From: Herbidospora sakaeratensis
GTDB lineage: Bacteria > Actinomycetota > Actinomycetes > Streptosporangiales > Streptosporangiaceae
Length of the DNA stretch: 63,457 nucleotides
Direction of reading: 5' to 3'
Assembly: GCF_001570525.1 (NCBI RefSeq)
Contig: NZ_BBXC01000012.1
Coordinates: 188,991-252,447, forward strand
Shown here: positions 35,644 through 45,199 of the stretch, piece after piece
Layout: each line of letters begins with the position of its first letter
Numbering within the stretch: the first letter of the stretch is position 1
Notes under the pieces: generated by a model
Databases searched by the model: none
What the model saw: the letters and a program-made list of their open reading frames with translations, nothing else
Told to the model about the DNA's origin: nothing
Program-made: the position numbers and the translations under genes

Positions 35644-36486
35644 ATGAGTCTGCTCGGGCCCGTCGAGGTGCGCACGCTAGCCGAGAAGTTGAACATCCGG
35701 CCCACCAAGAAGCTCGGGCAGAACTTCGTGATCGACGGCGGCACCGTCCGCAAGATCGTCAGGGTCGCCGAGGTGGCGGCCGACGACGTGGTCATCGAGG
35801 TCGGGCCGGGGCTCGGGTCGCTGACGCTGGCGTTGTTGTCGGAGGTCGCCGAGGTCGTCGCGGTCGAGATCGATCCGGTGCTGGCGCGGCAGCTCCCCGA
35901 GACGGTCACGGTCATGCTTCCTGACTACGCCGACCGGCTGCGGGTCGTCCAGGCCGACGCCTTGCGCATCGTTCCGGATGACCTGCCGAGCCGCCCGACC
36001 GCGCTGGTCGCCAACCTGCCCTACAACGTGTCGGTCCCGGTCGTGCTGCACCTGCTGCAGATCCTGCCCGAGCTGCGCCGGGGCCTGGTGATGGTGCAGT
36101 CGGAGGTCGCCGACCGGCTGGCCGCCCGTCCCGGCTCCCGCGTCTACGGGGTGCCGTCGGTCAAGGCCGCCTGGTACGCCGACGTCCGCCGCGCGGGCCC
36201 GGTCGGGCGCAACGTCTTCTGGCCGGCCCCCAACGTCGACTCCGGCCTGGTCTCTCTTGTACGACGTGAGCCTCCGGCGACCACCGCCACCAGAGAAGAG
36301 GTGTTCGCCGCGATCGACGCCGCGTTCGCCCAGCGGCGCAAGACCCTGCGCGCCGCCCTGGCGGGCTGGGCGGGCTCCCCGGTGCTGGCCGAGGAGGCGC
36401 TGGTGAAGGCGGGCGTCGACCCGCAGGCCCGGGGCGAACAGCTCGACGTGGCCGACTTCGCCCGGATCGCCGAACACCGCCGCTAG
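35644..36486 (+). CDS. rsmA: 16S rRNA (adenine-1518/1519-N6)-dimethyltransferase
   Basis: 280 residues from ATG at 35644; in-frame codons further upstream lack family similarity. Dimethylates two adjacent adenosines in the 3' hairpin of 16S rRNA late in 30S maturation (KsgA; loss gives kasugamycin resistance). Motifs: [34 protein letters not shown] (SAM motif I), [30 protein letters not shown] (catalytic NLPY) and [12 protein letters not shown]. The 121 bp between the divergent kinase and this gene should hold both promoters. IspE starts 11 nt after its stop. Confidence 0.96.
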   Translation: MSLLGPVEVRTLAEKLNIRPTKKLGQNFVIDGGTVRKIVRVAEVAADDVVIEVGPGLGSLTLALLSEVAEVVAVEIDPVLARQLPETVTVMLPDYADRLRVVQADALRIVPDDLPSRPTALVANLPYNVSVPVVLHLLQILPELRRGLVMVQSEVADRLAARPGSRVYGVPSVKAAWYADVRRAGPVGRNVFWPAPNVDSGLVSLVRREPPATTATREEVFAAIDAAFAQRRKTLRAALAGWAGSPVLAEEALVKAGVDPQARGEQLDVADFARIAEHRR

Positions 36487-36497
36487 GCTCCCGTCAC

Positions 36498-37364
36498 GTG
36501 ATTACCGTGCGTGTGCCCGCCAAGGTCAATCTTCAGCTCTCCGTCGGCCCCATCCGCGACGACGGCTTTCACGACCTCGTCAACGTCTTCCAGGCCGTCT
36601 CCCTGTTCGACGAGGTCACCGCGTCGGAGTCAGACCGGGTCGAGGTCGTCTGTGACCACGCCGACGTGCCGCTCGGGGCCGACAACCTGGCCGCCCGGGC
36701 CGCCCACGCGCTCGCGCCCGGCCGGGGCGTCCGGCTGGAGATCAAGAAGACCATCCCCGTCGCGGGCGGCATGGCCGGGGGCAGCGCCGACGCCGCCGCC
36801 GCGCTCGTCGCGTGCGACGCCCTGTGGAACCTCGGCAAGACCCGCGAAGAACTGATGGAGATCGGCGGCACGCTCGGCAGCGACGTGCCGTTCGCGCTGC
36901 TCGGCGGCACCGCCGTCGGCACCGGCAAGGGCGAGGTCCTGACGCCGATGGAGGTCTCGGGCGTCTTCCACTGGGTGTTCGCGCTGGCCGACGGCGGCCT
37001 GTCGACGCCGCAGGTCTACGGCGAGTGCGACCGCATCAGGGAGGCCACCGGCGAACACGCCGCCTGGCCGGTTCTGAGCGACGCGCTGACCGAGGCCCTG
37101 GCGAACGGCGACGCCGCGGCGCTCGGGCCCGCGCTCGTCAACGACCTCCAGCCCGCCGCCATCATGTTGCGCCGCTCCCTCCACCGCACCCTCGACGAAG
37201 GACGCGAGCTGGGCGCCCTCGGCGCGCTCGTGTCGGGCTCCGGGCCGACCTGCGCGTTCCTGGCCGCCGACGAGATGCACGCGCGGGAACTGGCCGTCGC
37301 GCTCACCAGTTGCCGTGAGGCGGTCGTCGCCTCCGGACCCGTGCCGGGAGCCGCGATCGTCTAG
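36498..37364 (+). CDS. ispE: 4-diphosphocytidyl-2-C-methyl-D-erythritol kinase
   Basis: 288-residue GHMP-family kinase that phosphorylates CDP-methylerythritol in the MEP isoprenoid pathway. Motifs: RVPAKVNLQLSVGP, PVAGGMAGGSADAAAALVA (ATP-binding GGxxxxSAD loop), LGSDVPFALLGGTAVGTGKGE, and SGSGPTCAFLA near the C-terminus. The start is GTG at 36498 with TAGGCT (36484-36489) 8 nt before it and no Shine-Dalgarno, so a leaderless mRNA from a promoter overlapping the rsmA end is possible in addition to read-through. Confidence 0.95.
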   Translation: MITVRVPAKVNLQLSVGPIRDDGFHDLVNVFQAVSLFDEVTASESDRVEVVCDHADVPLGADNLAARAAHALAPGRGVRLEIKKTIPVAGGMAGGSADAAAALVACDALWNLGKTREELMEIGGTLGSDVPFALLGGTAVGTGKGEVLTPMEVSGVFHWVFALADGGLSTPQVYGECDRIREATGEHAAWPVLSDALTEALANGDAAALGPALVNDLQPAAIMLRRSLHRTLDEGRELGALGALVSGSGPTCAFLAADEMHARELAVALTSCREAVVASGPVPGAAIV

Positions 37365-37380
37365 ATAGGCTTGGCGGGCG

Positions 37381-39171
<1,791 letters not shown>

Positions 39172-39181
39172 GCGGAAATCA

Positions 39182-39213
39182 GAAGGAGCCCGGTTGGCCG
39201 ACCGGGCTCCTTC
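39182..39213 (+). terminator. Terminator of the metG-ispE-ABC-F region
   Basis: GAAGGAGCCCGGT (39182-39194) pairs perfectly with ACCGGGCTCCTTC (39201-39213) over 13 bp with a 6-nt loop TGGCCG. The right arm ends in a T-rich run. The hairpin could also end transcription from the opposite-strand peptidase gene. Confidence 0.88.
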
Positions 39214-39276
39214 TTTCAGCTTCAGATGACTTGGGGCACCTTCCGAGTCATCTCAGCACTACGAGTTGGTGGAAGA

Positions 39277-40785
39277 TCAGACGATCTTGCCGGACCAGAG
39301 AGCCGCCGCCACCTTGTAGACGCCGTAGGTCTCACCGTCGAAGTACGGGGAAACCGAGGTGTCGTAACGGTTGTTCTTGTCGGTGTCAGCGACACCGATG
39401 GTCACACCGTTCAGGTAGCCGAGGCGACGGGCGCTCTTGTACTGCGCCAGCCACGACGAACCGAGCGAGCCCTCGCCCGTGAAGGACGACTTGACCCCGA
39501 TGATCTCCTCAGCCTTGATGTCCGAGGCCTTGGCCGCGAACGTCTTGCCGTAGGTCCACTTCAGGGTGTGCCCGGTGAAGGCGTGGTTGCCGTCCGGGTG
39601 CTTGCCGCTCGGGTAGCCGAAGACGTAGACCGACTGGCCGACCTTCTGGTTGTACGCCAGACCCTGGCCACCGACGTTGTCACCGAGGCGACCGACGTCC
39701 TTGAGGCCGATCGACAGGACGATGCCCTTGACCTTGTAGTCCAGGTCGTAGTTGATCCAGAAGGTCCGCTTGAAGTACTTCCACGAACCGCTGATCTTCT
39801 TCGAGTAGACGTAGGTGCTGTCGTTCAGCCAGTAGTCGTCACCGTCGTCCTGCACGCCCTGCGGCGCGCGGAACTCGGCCTGGCTGATCGCGGTCTCGTT
39901 GAACCCGGTGCCCGGCTTGTACGACGGACCCTGGGGGTTCGTGGCGTTGCCGTAGTTGGCAGCCTTGAACGTGCTCCACTTGACGTCGACCTTCTTGCTC
40001 TCCGGCGAGCCGACCGGAACGATCTTCCAGTGGTCGATGTACTCGATGATCTCGAGCTTGGAGTAGCCGGTCTCCTTCTTCGCCTCCAGCTCAGCCTTGG
40101 CCTTCTCGGCCAGGGCCTTGGTGGGGTAAGGCTTGGAGACCCAGTCGACGTCGGTGCCGCCGGCGACGGGGAGCACACCGTTGTACACGTTCACGAACGC
40201 GTAGTTGCGGTCGCCGTCCTCGTAGACGTCGAAGTCGTAGTGCGTGAAGGCCTGCTTGCCGACGTAGATGCCCCACGGGGTCTTGCCCTGGTAGTAACCG
40301 GGGATGAAGACCCACTTGTCGAGGGTGGCCTTGTTGGACGCCGTGTCGTAGACACAGTGACCAGCGGTGGCGACGAGGTTCTTGTAGCTGCTCTGGAGCG
40401 AGGTGCCGGTGCACCAGTGCGGCTTGCCGTCAGCGCCGATGAAGAACACCTTGCCCGAGGTCTTGGGCAGGTTGACGTTCTTCGAGACGCTGGTGGTCTT
40501 CTTCTCGTCACCGATGGCCGGAACGATGCCGGGCTTGGTGTCGGCGGTGGGGCCACCGGTCGACACGTGCTTGCCGACGACCTGAGTCTCGACGTTGTAA
40601 GGCGTGGCGCCGATCAGGTTGGCCTTCATCTCGCCGTACCAGAAGGCAGCGACCTGCTGGGCAGCGAGGTTGGTGTTGGCCAGGCTGTCGGAGGCGACGT
40701 CGCCAGCAGCCTGCGCCGGAGCGGCCACGACCGCGGAGGCAAGCAGCCCCGCGCTCAGACCGCCCAGAATGAGCGTGCGCTTCAT
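39277..40785 (-). CDS. Secreted trypsin/V8-like serine peptidase with a possibly altered triad
   Basis: 502 residues. Signal peptide of ~27 aa (LILGGLSAGLLASAVVAAPAQAA), then a ~80-aa propeptide-like region. Catalytic His143 in NLVATAGHCVYD follows WCTGTSL, and Cys125-Cys144 could form a disulfide. Ser440 lies in FTGEGSLGSSWL. At the usual Asp position (xDYAFV) the sequence is DRNYAFVNV, i.e. Asn194. About 160 extra residues (~220-380) separate the two halves. Lys- and Tyr-rich with strongly biased codons, suggesting high expression. Family is clear; activity is uncertain. Upstream 40786-41087 has no gene but holds a CRP-type site. Confidence 0.82.
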   Translation of the reverse strand: MKRTLILGGLSAGLLASAVVAAPAQAAGDVASDSLANTNLAAQQVAAFWYGEMKANLIGATPYNVETQVVGKHVSTGGPTADTKPGIVPAIGDEKKTTSVSKNVNLPKTSGKVFFIGADGKPHWCTGTSLQSSYKNLVATAGHCVYDTASNKATLDKWVFIPGYYQGKTPWGIYVGKQAFTHYDFDVYEDGDRNYAFVNVYNGVLPVAGGTDVDWVSKPYPTKALAEKAKAELEAKKETGYSKLEIIEYIDHWKIVPVGSPESKKVDVKWSTFKAANYGNATNPQGPSYKPGTGFNETAISQAEFRAPQGVQDDGDDYWLNDSTYVYSKKISGSWKYFKRTFWINYDLDYKVKGIVLSIGLKDVGRLGDNVGGQGLAYNQKVGQSVYVFGYPSGKHPDGNHAFTGHTLKWTYGKTFAAKASDIKAEEIIGVKSSFTGEGSLGSSWLAQYKSARRLGYLNGVTIGVADTDKNNRYDTSVSPYFDGETYGVYKVAAALWSGKIV

Positions 40786-41019
40786 GTGGAACTCCCAGGT
40801 CTGTCGTGGGACGTCACTTGCGCCCCATGCGTCAGGAAAGGAACGTTCAAGAAGCTATAAGACGGAAAGGGGGTGTGAAAGCAAAAAGACCAACAGCCGG
40901 GGGCGGCTGGGATGGGGAAAGTTGCTGTAAACCTGTGGGGTTCCTGTGAAGATTCCGTTATTTCCGCTGATCGCGGGGCATGTCGATCTGTCACTCCATG
41001 GATCGATCCAGCTCAGGCG

Positions 41020-41035
41020 TGTGACGTAAATCACA
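41020..41035. promoter_or_regulatory. Perfect CRP-family operator
   Basis: TGTGACGTAAATCACA matches the CRP consensus TGTGA-N6-TCACA exactly, with perfect inverted arms. It lies 235 bp upstream of the secreted peptidase start and 53 bp past the MarR stop. Actinobacterial Crp/GlxR proteins bind this sequence, so cAMP control of the peptidase is plausible. Confidence 0.65.
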
Positions 41036-41087
41036 CTGCTCTGAAGGGAACCGGATCGTGGGTTGAGACCGTCTTAGTCCGTCACGA

Positions 41088-41597
41088 CTACGCAGTGTCG
41101 GACGTGTCGAACGGAACGAGAAGGGTGCGCAGCAGCCCGGAGAGATCTTGCTGCTGCTGCCGGCCGAGGGCCGCGAGCAGGTCTTGTTCCCGCCTGAGCA
41201 GGTCGGCGAAGGCTGAGTCGACGCGTTCGAGCCCCTTGACGGTCAGCCGCACCAGCACGCCGCGCCGGTCGTCGGGATCGGGGTTGCGGGTGACGAGCCC
41301 GGCGGCGGCCAGGCGGTCGATGCGGTTGGTCATGGTCCCGGACGTCACCAGAGTGGCCCGTAGCAGCGAACCCGGGCTCATCTCGTAGGGGGAGCCGGCC
41401 CGGCGCAGGGCCGTGAGGACATCGAACTCCCAGGGCTCCAGCCCGTGCTCGGCGAAGGCGGCCCGCCTGGCCCGCTCCAGATGACGGCTCAGCCGCGACA
41501 CGCGGCTCAGCACCTGGAGAGGCGTCACGTCGAGGTCGGGGCGCTCCTGCCGCCAGGCCGCGACGAGCCGGTCGACTTCATCCTCGGCTGAGCTCAT
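41088..41597 (-). CDS. MarR-family transcriptional regulator
   Basis: 169 residues with the MarR winged helix: LEPWEFDVLTALRRAGSPYEMSPGSLLRATLVTSGTMTNRIDRLAAAGLVTRNPDPDDRRGVLVRLT, ending in a DDRR wing. Long N- and C-terminal helices serve dimerisation. It is divergent from the methyltransferase/glyoxalase pair, and two palindromes of MarR type lie between them. It probably represses both directions and is released by a small ligand. The ligand is unknown. Confidence 0.9.
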   Translation of the reverse strand: MSSAEDEVDRLVAAWRQERPDLDVTPLQVLSRVSRLSRHLERARRAAFAEHGLEPWEFDVLTALRRAGSPYEMSPGSLLRATLVTSGTMTNRIDRLAAAGLVTRNPDPDDRRGVLVRLTVKGLERVDSAFADLLRREQDLLAALGRQQQQDLSGLLRTLLVPFDTSDTA

Positions 41598-41616
41598 GGA
41601 TGACGAGTCTAGCTTT

Positions 41617-41649
41617 TCTTGACGTCAAGACATCTCTCTTGATATCAAG
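41617..41649. promoter_or_regulatory. Twin MarR-type operators
   Basis: TCTTGACGTCAAGA (41617-41630) and CTTGATATCAAG (41638-41649) are perfect palindromes sharing the TTGA-NN-TCAA core. Their centres are 20 bp apart, about two helical turns. They start 20 bp from the MarR start codon. This is strong sequence evidence for autoregulation. Confidence 0.75.
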
Positions 41650-41670
41650 TATCTTTATGTCGAGAGAAAT

Positions 41671-41736
41671 GCCGCAGCGCGCCGATGTCCGTACTGACGG
41701 AGATGAGCGCGAGGACCGCCGTGCCGGAGGCGCGGC
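41671..41736. repeat. Dispersed structured element, shortened copy (b)
   Basis: Shares GCCGCAGCGCGCCGA and ACTGACGGAG with copy (a) at 25424. It then carries the same 32-nt block without mismatch (41705-41736 versus 25503-25534). The middle, including the right stem arm, is deleted. It abuts the tam ATG at 41738 and so forms the mRNA leader. Confidence 0.75.
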
Positions 41737-41737
41737 G

Positions 41738-42493
41738 ATGACACAGTGGGATCCTGCTGTCTACGGGCGCTACGCCGACGAGCGTTCGCGGCCCTTCTAT
41801 GAGCTCACCGGGCGGATCAGGGCCGAAGATCCTGCTCACGTCGTCGATCTGGGGTGCGGCACCGGTGACCTGACCGTGTCGTTGACCACCCGCTGGCCCG
41901 ACGCGCGGGTTCACGGGGTCGACTCCTCGCCCGAGATGATCGCCAAGGCGCCCGAGGGCGCCACGTTCGAGGTCGCCGACGTGCGTGACTGGCGGCCGGC
42001 CGAGCCGGTCGACGTGATCGTGTCGAACGCGCTGCTCCAGTGGGTGCCCGAGCACCGGGAACTGCTCGTGCGGTGGGCGCGGGAGCTGAACCCGGGCGGG
42101 TGGTTAGCCTTCCAGGTGCCGGGGAACTTCGCCGCGCCCAGTCACCAGGTCGTGCGGGAGCTCTGCCAGAGCGCCGAGTGGGCCGCCGAACTGGCCGACC
42201 TCGCCTGGCGCGACCCGGTCGACTCGGCCGCCGGCTATCTGGAGCTGCTGGCGGGCGAGGGCCTGACCGTGGACGCCTGGGAGACCACCTACATCCACGT
42301 GCTCCAGGGCGACGACGCGGTGCTGCGCTGGGTCACCGGCACGGCGCTGCGGCCCATGCTGACCCGCCTCGGCCCCGAGCGCCGCGAACGGTTCCTCGCC
42401 GACGCCGGCCGGGCGCTCGCCGAGGCCTATCCGCGCCGCGCCTACGGAACTCCGTTCGAGTTTCGCCGCATATTCACCGTGGCGCACAAATGA
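41738..42493 (+). CDS. tam: Trans-aconitate 2-methyltransferase-like SAM methyltransferase
   Basis: 251 residues from ATG at 41738. N-terminal WDPAVYGRYADERSRPFYEL and VVDLGCGTGDLTVSLTTRWP (SAM motif I), GVDSSPEMIAKAP, IVSNALLQWVPEH and PGGWLAFQVPGNF match Tam, which methylates trans-aconitate, a by-product that inhibits aconitase. The C-terminus GTPFEFRRIFTVAHK also fits. An in-frame extension to 41600 would run through the operators and repeat (b), so the later start is preferred. The glyoxalase-like gene overlaps its stop by 4 nt. Confidence 0.85.
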   Translation: MTQWDPAVYGRYADERSRPFYELTGRIRAEDPAHVVDLGCGTGDLTVSLTTRWPDARVHGVDSSPEMIAKAPEGATFEVADVRDWRPAEPVDVIVSNALLQWVPEHRELLVRWARELNPGGWLAFQVPGNFAAPSHQVVRELCQSAEWAAELADLAWRDPVDSAAGYLELLAGEGLTVDAWETTYIHVLQGDDAVLRWVTGTALRPMLTRLGPERRERFLADAGRALAEAYPRRAYGTPFEFRRIFTVAHK

Positions 42494-42843
42494 TCACCGG
42501 CATTCACCACGTGCAACTCGCCGCCCCGCCCGGCCGTGAGGACGATTTGCGGGCCTTCTACTCCGGCCGCCTCGGCATGATCGAGATCCCCAAGCCGCCC
42601 GATTTGGCCGGACGGGGCGGGGTTTGGTTCCGCAGCGGCGGGGCCGAGCTGCACCTTGGGGTCGAGGAGGGCTTCCGGGCCGCGAGGAAGGCCCATCCCG
42701 CCCTGCTGGTCGACGATCTCGATGAGGTGCTCGCGCAATTTCCCCAATCGGAGCTCGACCGGAAAATCCCTGGATATGTGCGGCTATACGTCCATGATCC
42801 GGTTGGAAATCGTCTAGAACTTCTCCAGCCCGTGTCTCGATAG
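42490..42843 (+). CDS. Glyoxalase/bleomycin-resistance (VOC) family protein
   Basis: 117 residues from ATG at 42490 (ATGA overlap with tam). Begins ITGIHHVQLAAPPGREDDLR and ends VRLYVHDPVGNRLELLQPVS, the two beta-alpha-beta metal-site strands of the vicinal-oxygen-chelate fold. The first His and the final Glu are the expected metal ligands. Substrate unknown. Coupling with tam and the divergent MarR suggests a small-molecule modification or detoxification unit. Confidence 0.82.
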   Translation: MITGIHHVQLAAPPGREDDLRAFYSGRLGMIEIPKPPDLAGRGGVWFRSGGAELHLGVEEGFRAARKAHPALLVDDLDEVLAQFPQSELDRKIPGYVRLYVHDPVGNRLELLQPVSR

Positions 42844-42912
42844 GCGATTTGTTCACCTTCAGGTGGCATCATGGCCGCAATTCGGCCGTGTCACGTTTAC
42901 CTGGAGGTGCTG

Positions 42913-44355
42913 GTGGCGATCGAGATCGAGGACAAGTTCGATGTCCCAGACGAGTTCGTGGTGCCGGATCTGCTCGGCGTCAAAGGCGTCGAAGCGGAGT
43001 CCGGGCCCAAATCCCACCAGCTCGTGGCCGTCTACTTCGACACCCCCGATCTGCGGCTCGCCACCCGAGGCATCACCCTGCGGCGGCGGCGCGGCGGCGA
43101 CGACTCCGGCTGGCACCTGAAGCTGCCCAAGGCCGCCGGGGTGCGGCAGGAGATCCAGCTGCCGCTCACCCGCAGCGCCAAGATCGTGCCGCCCGAGCTG
43201 GCCGCCCAGGTGCTCGTCTACACGCGCGGCCACGCGCTCGTGCCGGTCGCCGAGCTGGCCACGAAGCGGTCGGTGACCCGGCTGCTCGACGGCGACGAGC
43301 AGGTGCTGGCCGAGGTCGCCGACGACCGCGTCAAGGGCACCGTCTACGGTGAGCCGCCGCGGATCGAGCGGTGGCGGGAGGTCGAGGTCGAGCTCGTCAA
43401 GGGCGACGAGGCGCTGCTGAAGCGGGTGGGCAAGCGGGTGCTCAAGGCGGGGGCTGCCACCGGCGGCTCCGCCAACAAACTGGGGCGGCTGCTGGGCGAA
43501 GCCGTACAGAAACTGCCGCAGTCGCCGGCCGAGGGGACGGTCGGCGCCGCGGTGTTCGCCTACCTGCGGAGCCAGACCGACGCGCTGATCGCGCAGGACG
43601 GCCGGGTGCGGCGGCAGGAGGAGGACGCCGTGCACAAGGCGCGCGTGGCGTGCCGGCGGATGCGCAGCGCGTTCCGGGCCTTCTCCTCGATCGTCACCGA
43701 GTCGGACGCGCTCCAGGAGGAGCTGCGCTGGCTCGGCGAGGTGCTCGGCGAGGTGCGCGACCTGGAGGTCATCCAGGCCCGCTTCGGCAAGGAGCTCGAC
43801 GGGCTCGACGACCACCTGATCGTCGGGCCGGTCCGGGCGCGGCTGCTCGACGACCTGAAGCTCCAGGAGCAGGAGGGCTACGAGCGGGCCCGCGAGGCCA
43901 TGAACGGCGAACGCTACTTCGCCCTGCTCGACGCGCTCGACGAGCCCTACGTCTTCACCGGCCGGGCCACCCGCGAGGCCGGGCCCGCGCTGGCCAAGAT
44001 CGTGGCCAAGGAGTGGAAGCGGGTCCACAAGAAGCACGACATCGCCCAGGCCATGGACGACCCGCACGAGCGTGAGATCGCCATGCACGACGTGCGCAAG
44101 GCGGCCAAGCGCGCCCGCTACACCGCCGAGGCGGCCGGGATGGGCGACGAGGCCGCCCGCGCCGAGGCGATCCAGGAGGCCCTGGGCACCTACCAGGACG
44201 GCGTGGTGGCCCAGGAGACCCTGGAGAAGGAGGCCGCCAAGGCCCGCGCGGCCGGCGAGGACACCTTCACCTACGGCGTGCTGGCCGGCCTGGAGCGCGC
44301 CGCCGCCGAACGCGCCCGCGACAAGTTCCCGAAGCTCTGGAACAAGCTCACGTGA
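42913..44355 (+). CDS. CYTH-CHAD fusion protein (inorganic triphosphatase / polyphosphate-binding)
   Basis: 480 residues from GTG at 42913, preceded by GGAGGT (42903-42908); ATG at 42871 is an alternative. The CYTH domain (1-~195) starts with the hallmark AIEIEDKFDVP (ExExK-like) and has LRRRRGGDDSGWHLKLPK. CYTH proteins bind triphosphates and metals in a tunnel. The CHAD domain (~220-480) has the conserved histidines and basic residues: VHKARVACRRMRSAFRAF, LGEVRDLEVIQARF and MHDVRKAAKRARYTAE. CHAD domains bind polyphosphate. It converges on mutT1-ppk with an 8-nt overlap, which suggests a polyphosphate locus. Confidence 0.88.
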   Translation: MAIEIEDKFDVPDEFVVPDLLGVKGVEAESGPKSHQLVAVYFDTPDLRLATRGITLRRRRGGDDSGWHLKLPKAAGVRQEIQLPLTRSAKIVPPELAAQVLVYTRGHALVPVAELATKRSVTRLLDGDEQVLAEVADDRVKGTVYGEPPRIERWREVEVELVKGDEALLKRVGKRVLKAGAATGGSANKLGRLLGEAVQKLPQSPAEGTVGAAVFAYLRSQTDALIAQDGRVRRQEEDAVHKARVACRRMRSAFRAFSSIVTESDALQEELRWLGEVLGEVRDLEVIQARFGKELDGLDDHLIVGPVRARLLDDLKLQEQEGYERAREAMNGERYFALLDALDEPYVFTGRATREAGPALAKIVAKEWKRVHKKHDIAQAMDDPHEREIAMHDVRKAAKRARYTAEAAGMGDEAARAEAIQEALGTYQDGVVAQETLEKEAAKARAAGEDTFTYGVLAGLERAAAERARDKFPKLWNKLT

Positions 44356-45199
44356 CGTAACGGTCGACGCTGACCAGTTCGCCCTCCGCGTGGTGGAGGA
44401 CGGCGAACCCGCCCTTTCGTAGATGGGTGTCGCCGATCCGCCCCTCGCAGAGGGCGCCCAGCAGGTCGGGCAGGACCTTGCCGTGGCTGCAGACCGCGGT
44501 CGGTTCGGTCAGCTTGCGGACCAGCCGCAGGGTGTCCTTGGCGTCGTAGCCGGGCTCGGAGAGCAGCTTCTCCTTGCGGATCGACAGGCCCGCGGCGGTG
44601 GCGTAGGGCTTGAGGGTCTGGGTGCACCGGCGGCTCGGCGAGCTGACCAGGTTGCCCGGGGCGTAGGCGGCCAGGGCCGCGGCGACCACCTCGGCCTGGG
44701 CCAGGCCGTCGGCGTCGAGCGGACGCCGGTCGTCGTGGCCCTTCCAGTCGGAGCGGCTGCCCGCCAGCCCGTGCCTGACCAGGATCAGCGGCACCGTCAC
44801 CAGCGGGGCCGCCGTCAGCGCCCGCAGCAGGCCCGCGTCCCACTCGTAGGTGAGCCGGTCGCGGGCCTCGGCCAGTGACATCCAGACGACCTCGTCGACC
44901 TCGTCGACCGCCGTCAGGTCGTTCTCGGCGCTGACCCGCGCGGCCCAGTAGTCGACCCGCTTGAGGCGGCCGTCCTTCAGATAGTGGACGGGCGGCAGCG
45001 AGCGGCCCAGCACGACCGACAGGCCGGTCTCCTCCCGGACCTCGCGCAGCGCCCCGGCGATGACGTGCTCGCCCGCCTTGAGCTTGCCCTTGGGGAACGA
45101 CCAGTCGTCGTACTTGGGCCGGTGTACGAGCGCGACCTCGGGGGAGGTCTCGTCGCCGCGCCAGATCACGGCGCCGGCGGCGTGGATCACGTCGGTCAT
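44348..45199 (-). CDS. mutT1: Two-domain MutT1: Nudix hydrolase plus histidine-phosphatase domain
   Basis: 283 residues from ATG at 45199, overlapping the ppk stop by 4 nt. The Nudix box [23 protein letters not shown] (GX5EX7REUXEEXGU) is complete. The second half is a SixA/phosphoglycerate-mutase-like phosphatase ([14 protein letters not shown] with [27 protein letters not shown]). This fusion is the mycobacterial MutT1 type, which hydrolyses 8-oxo-(d)GTP and also diadenosine polyphosphates, and which lies next to ppk1 in mycobacteria. It may balance nucleotide and polyphosphate pools. Confidence 0.9.
   Translation of the reverse strand: MTDVIHAAGAVIWRGDETSPEVALVHRPKYDDWSFPKGKLKAGEHVIAGALREVREETGLSVVLGRSLPPVHYLKDGRLKRVDYWAARVSAENDLTAVDEVDEVVWMSLAEARDRLTYEWDAGLLRALTAAPLVTVPLILVRHGLAGSRSDWKGHDDRRPLDADGLAQAEVVAAALAAYAPGNLVSSPSRRCTQTLKPYATAAGLSIRKEKLLSEPGYDAKDTLRLVRKLTEPTAVCSHGKVLPDLLGALCEGRIGDTHLRKGGFAVLHHAEGELVSVDRYVT

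Noticed and set aside
41600-41737. Upstream extension of the Tam-like methyltransferase
   Set aside because: It would translate the MarR operators and the dispersed repeat; the family N-terminus begins at the ATG at 41738.
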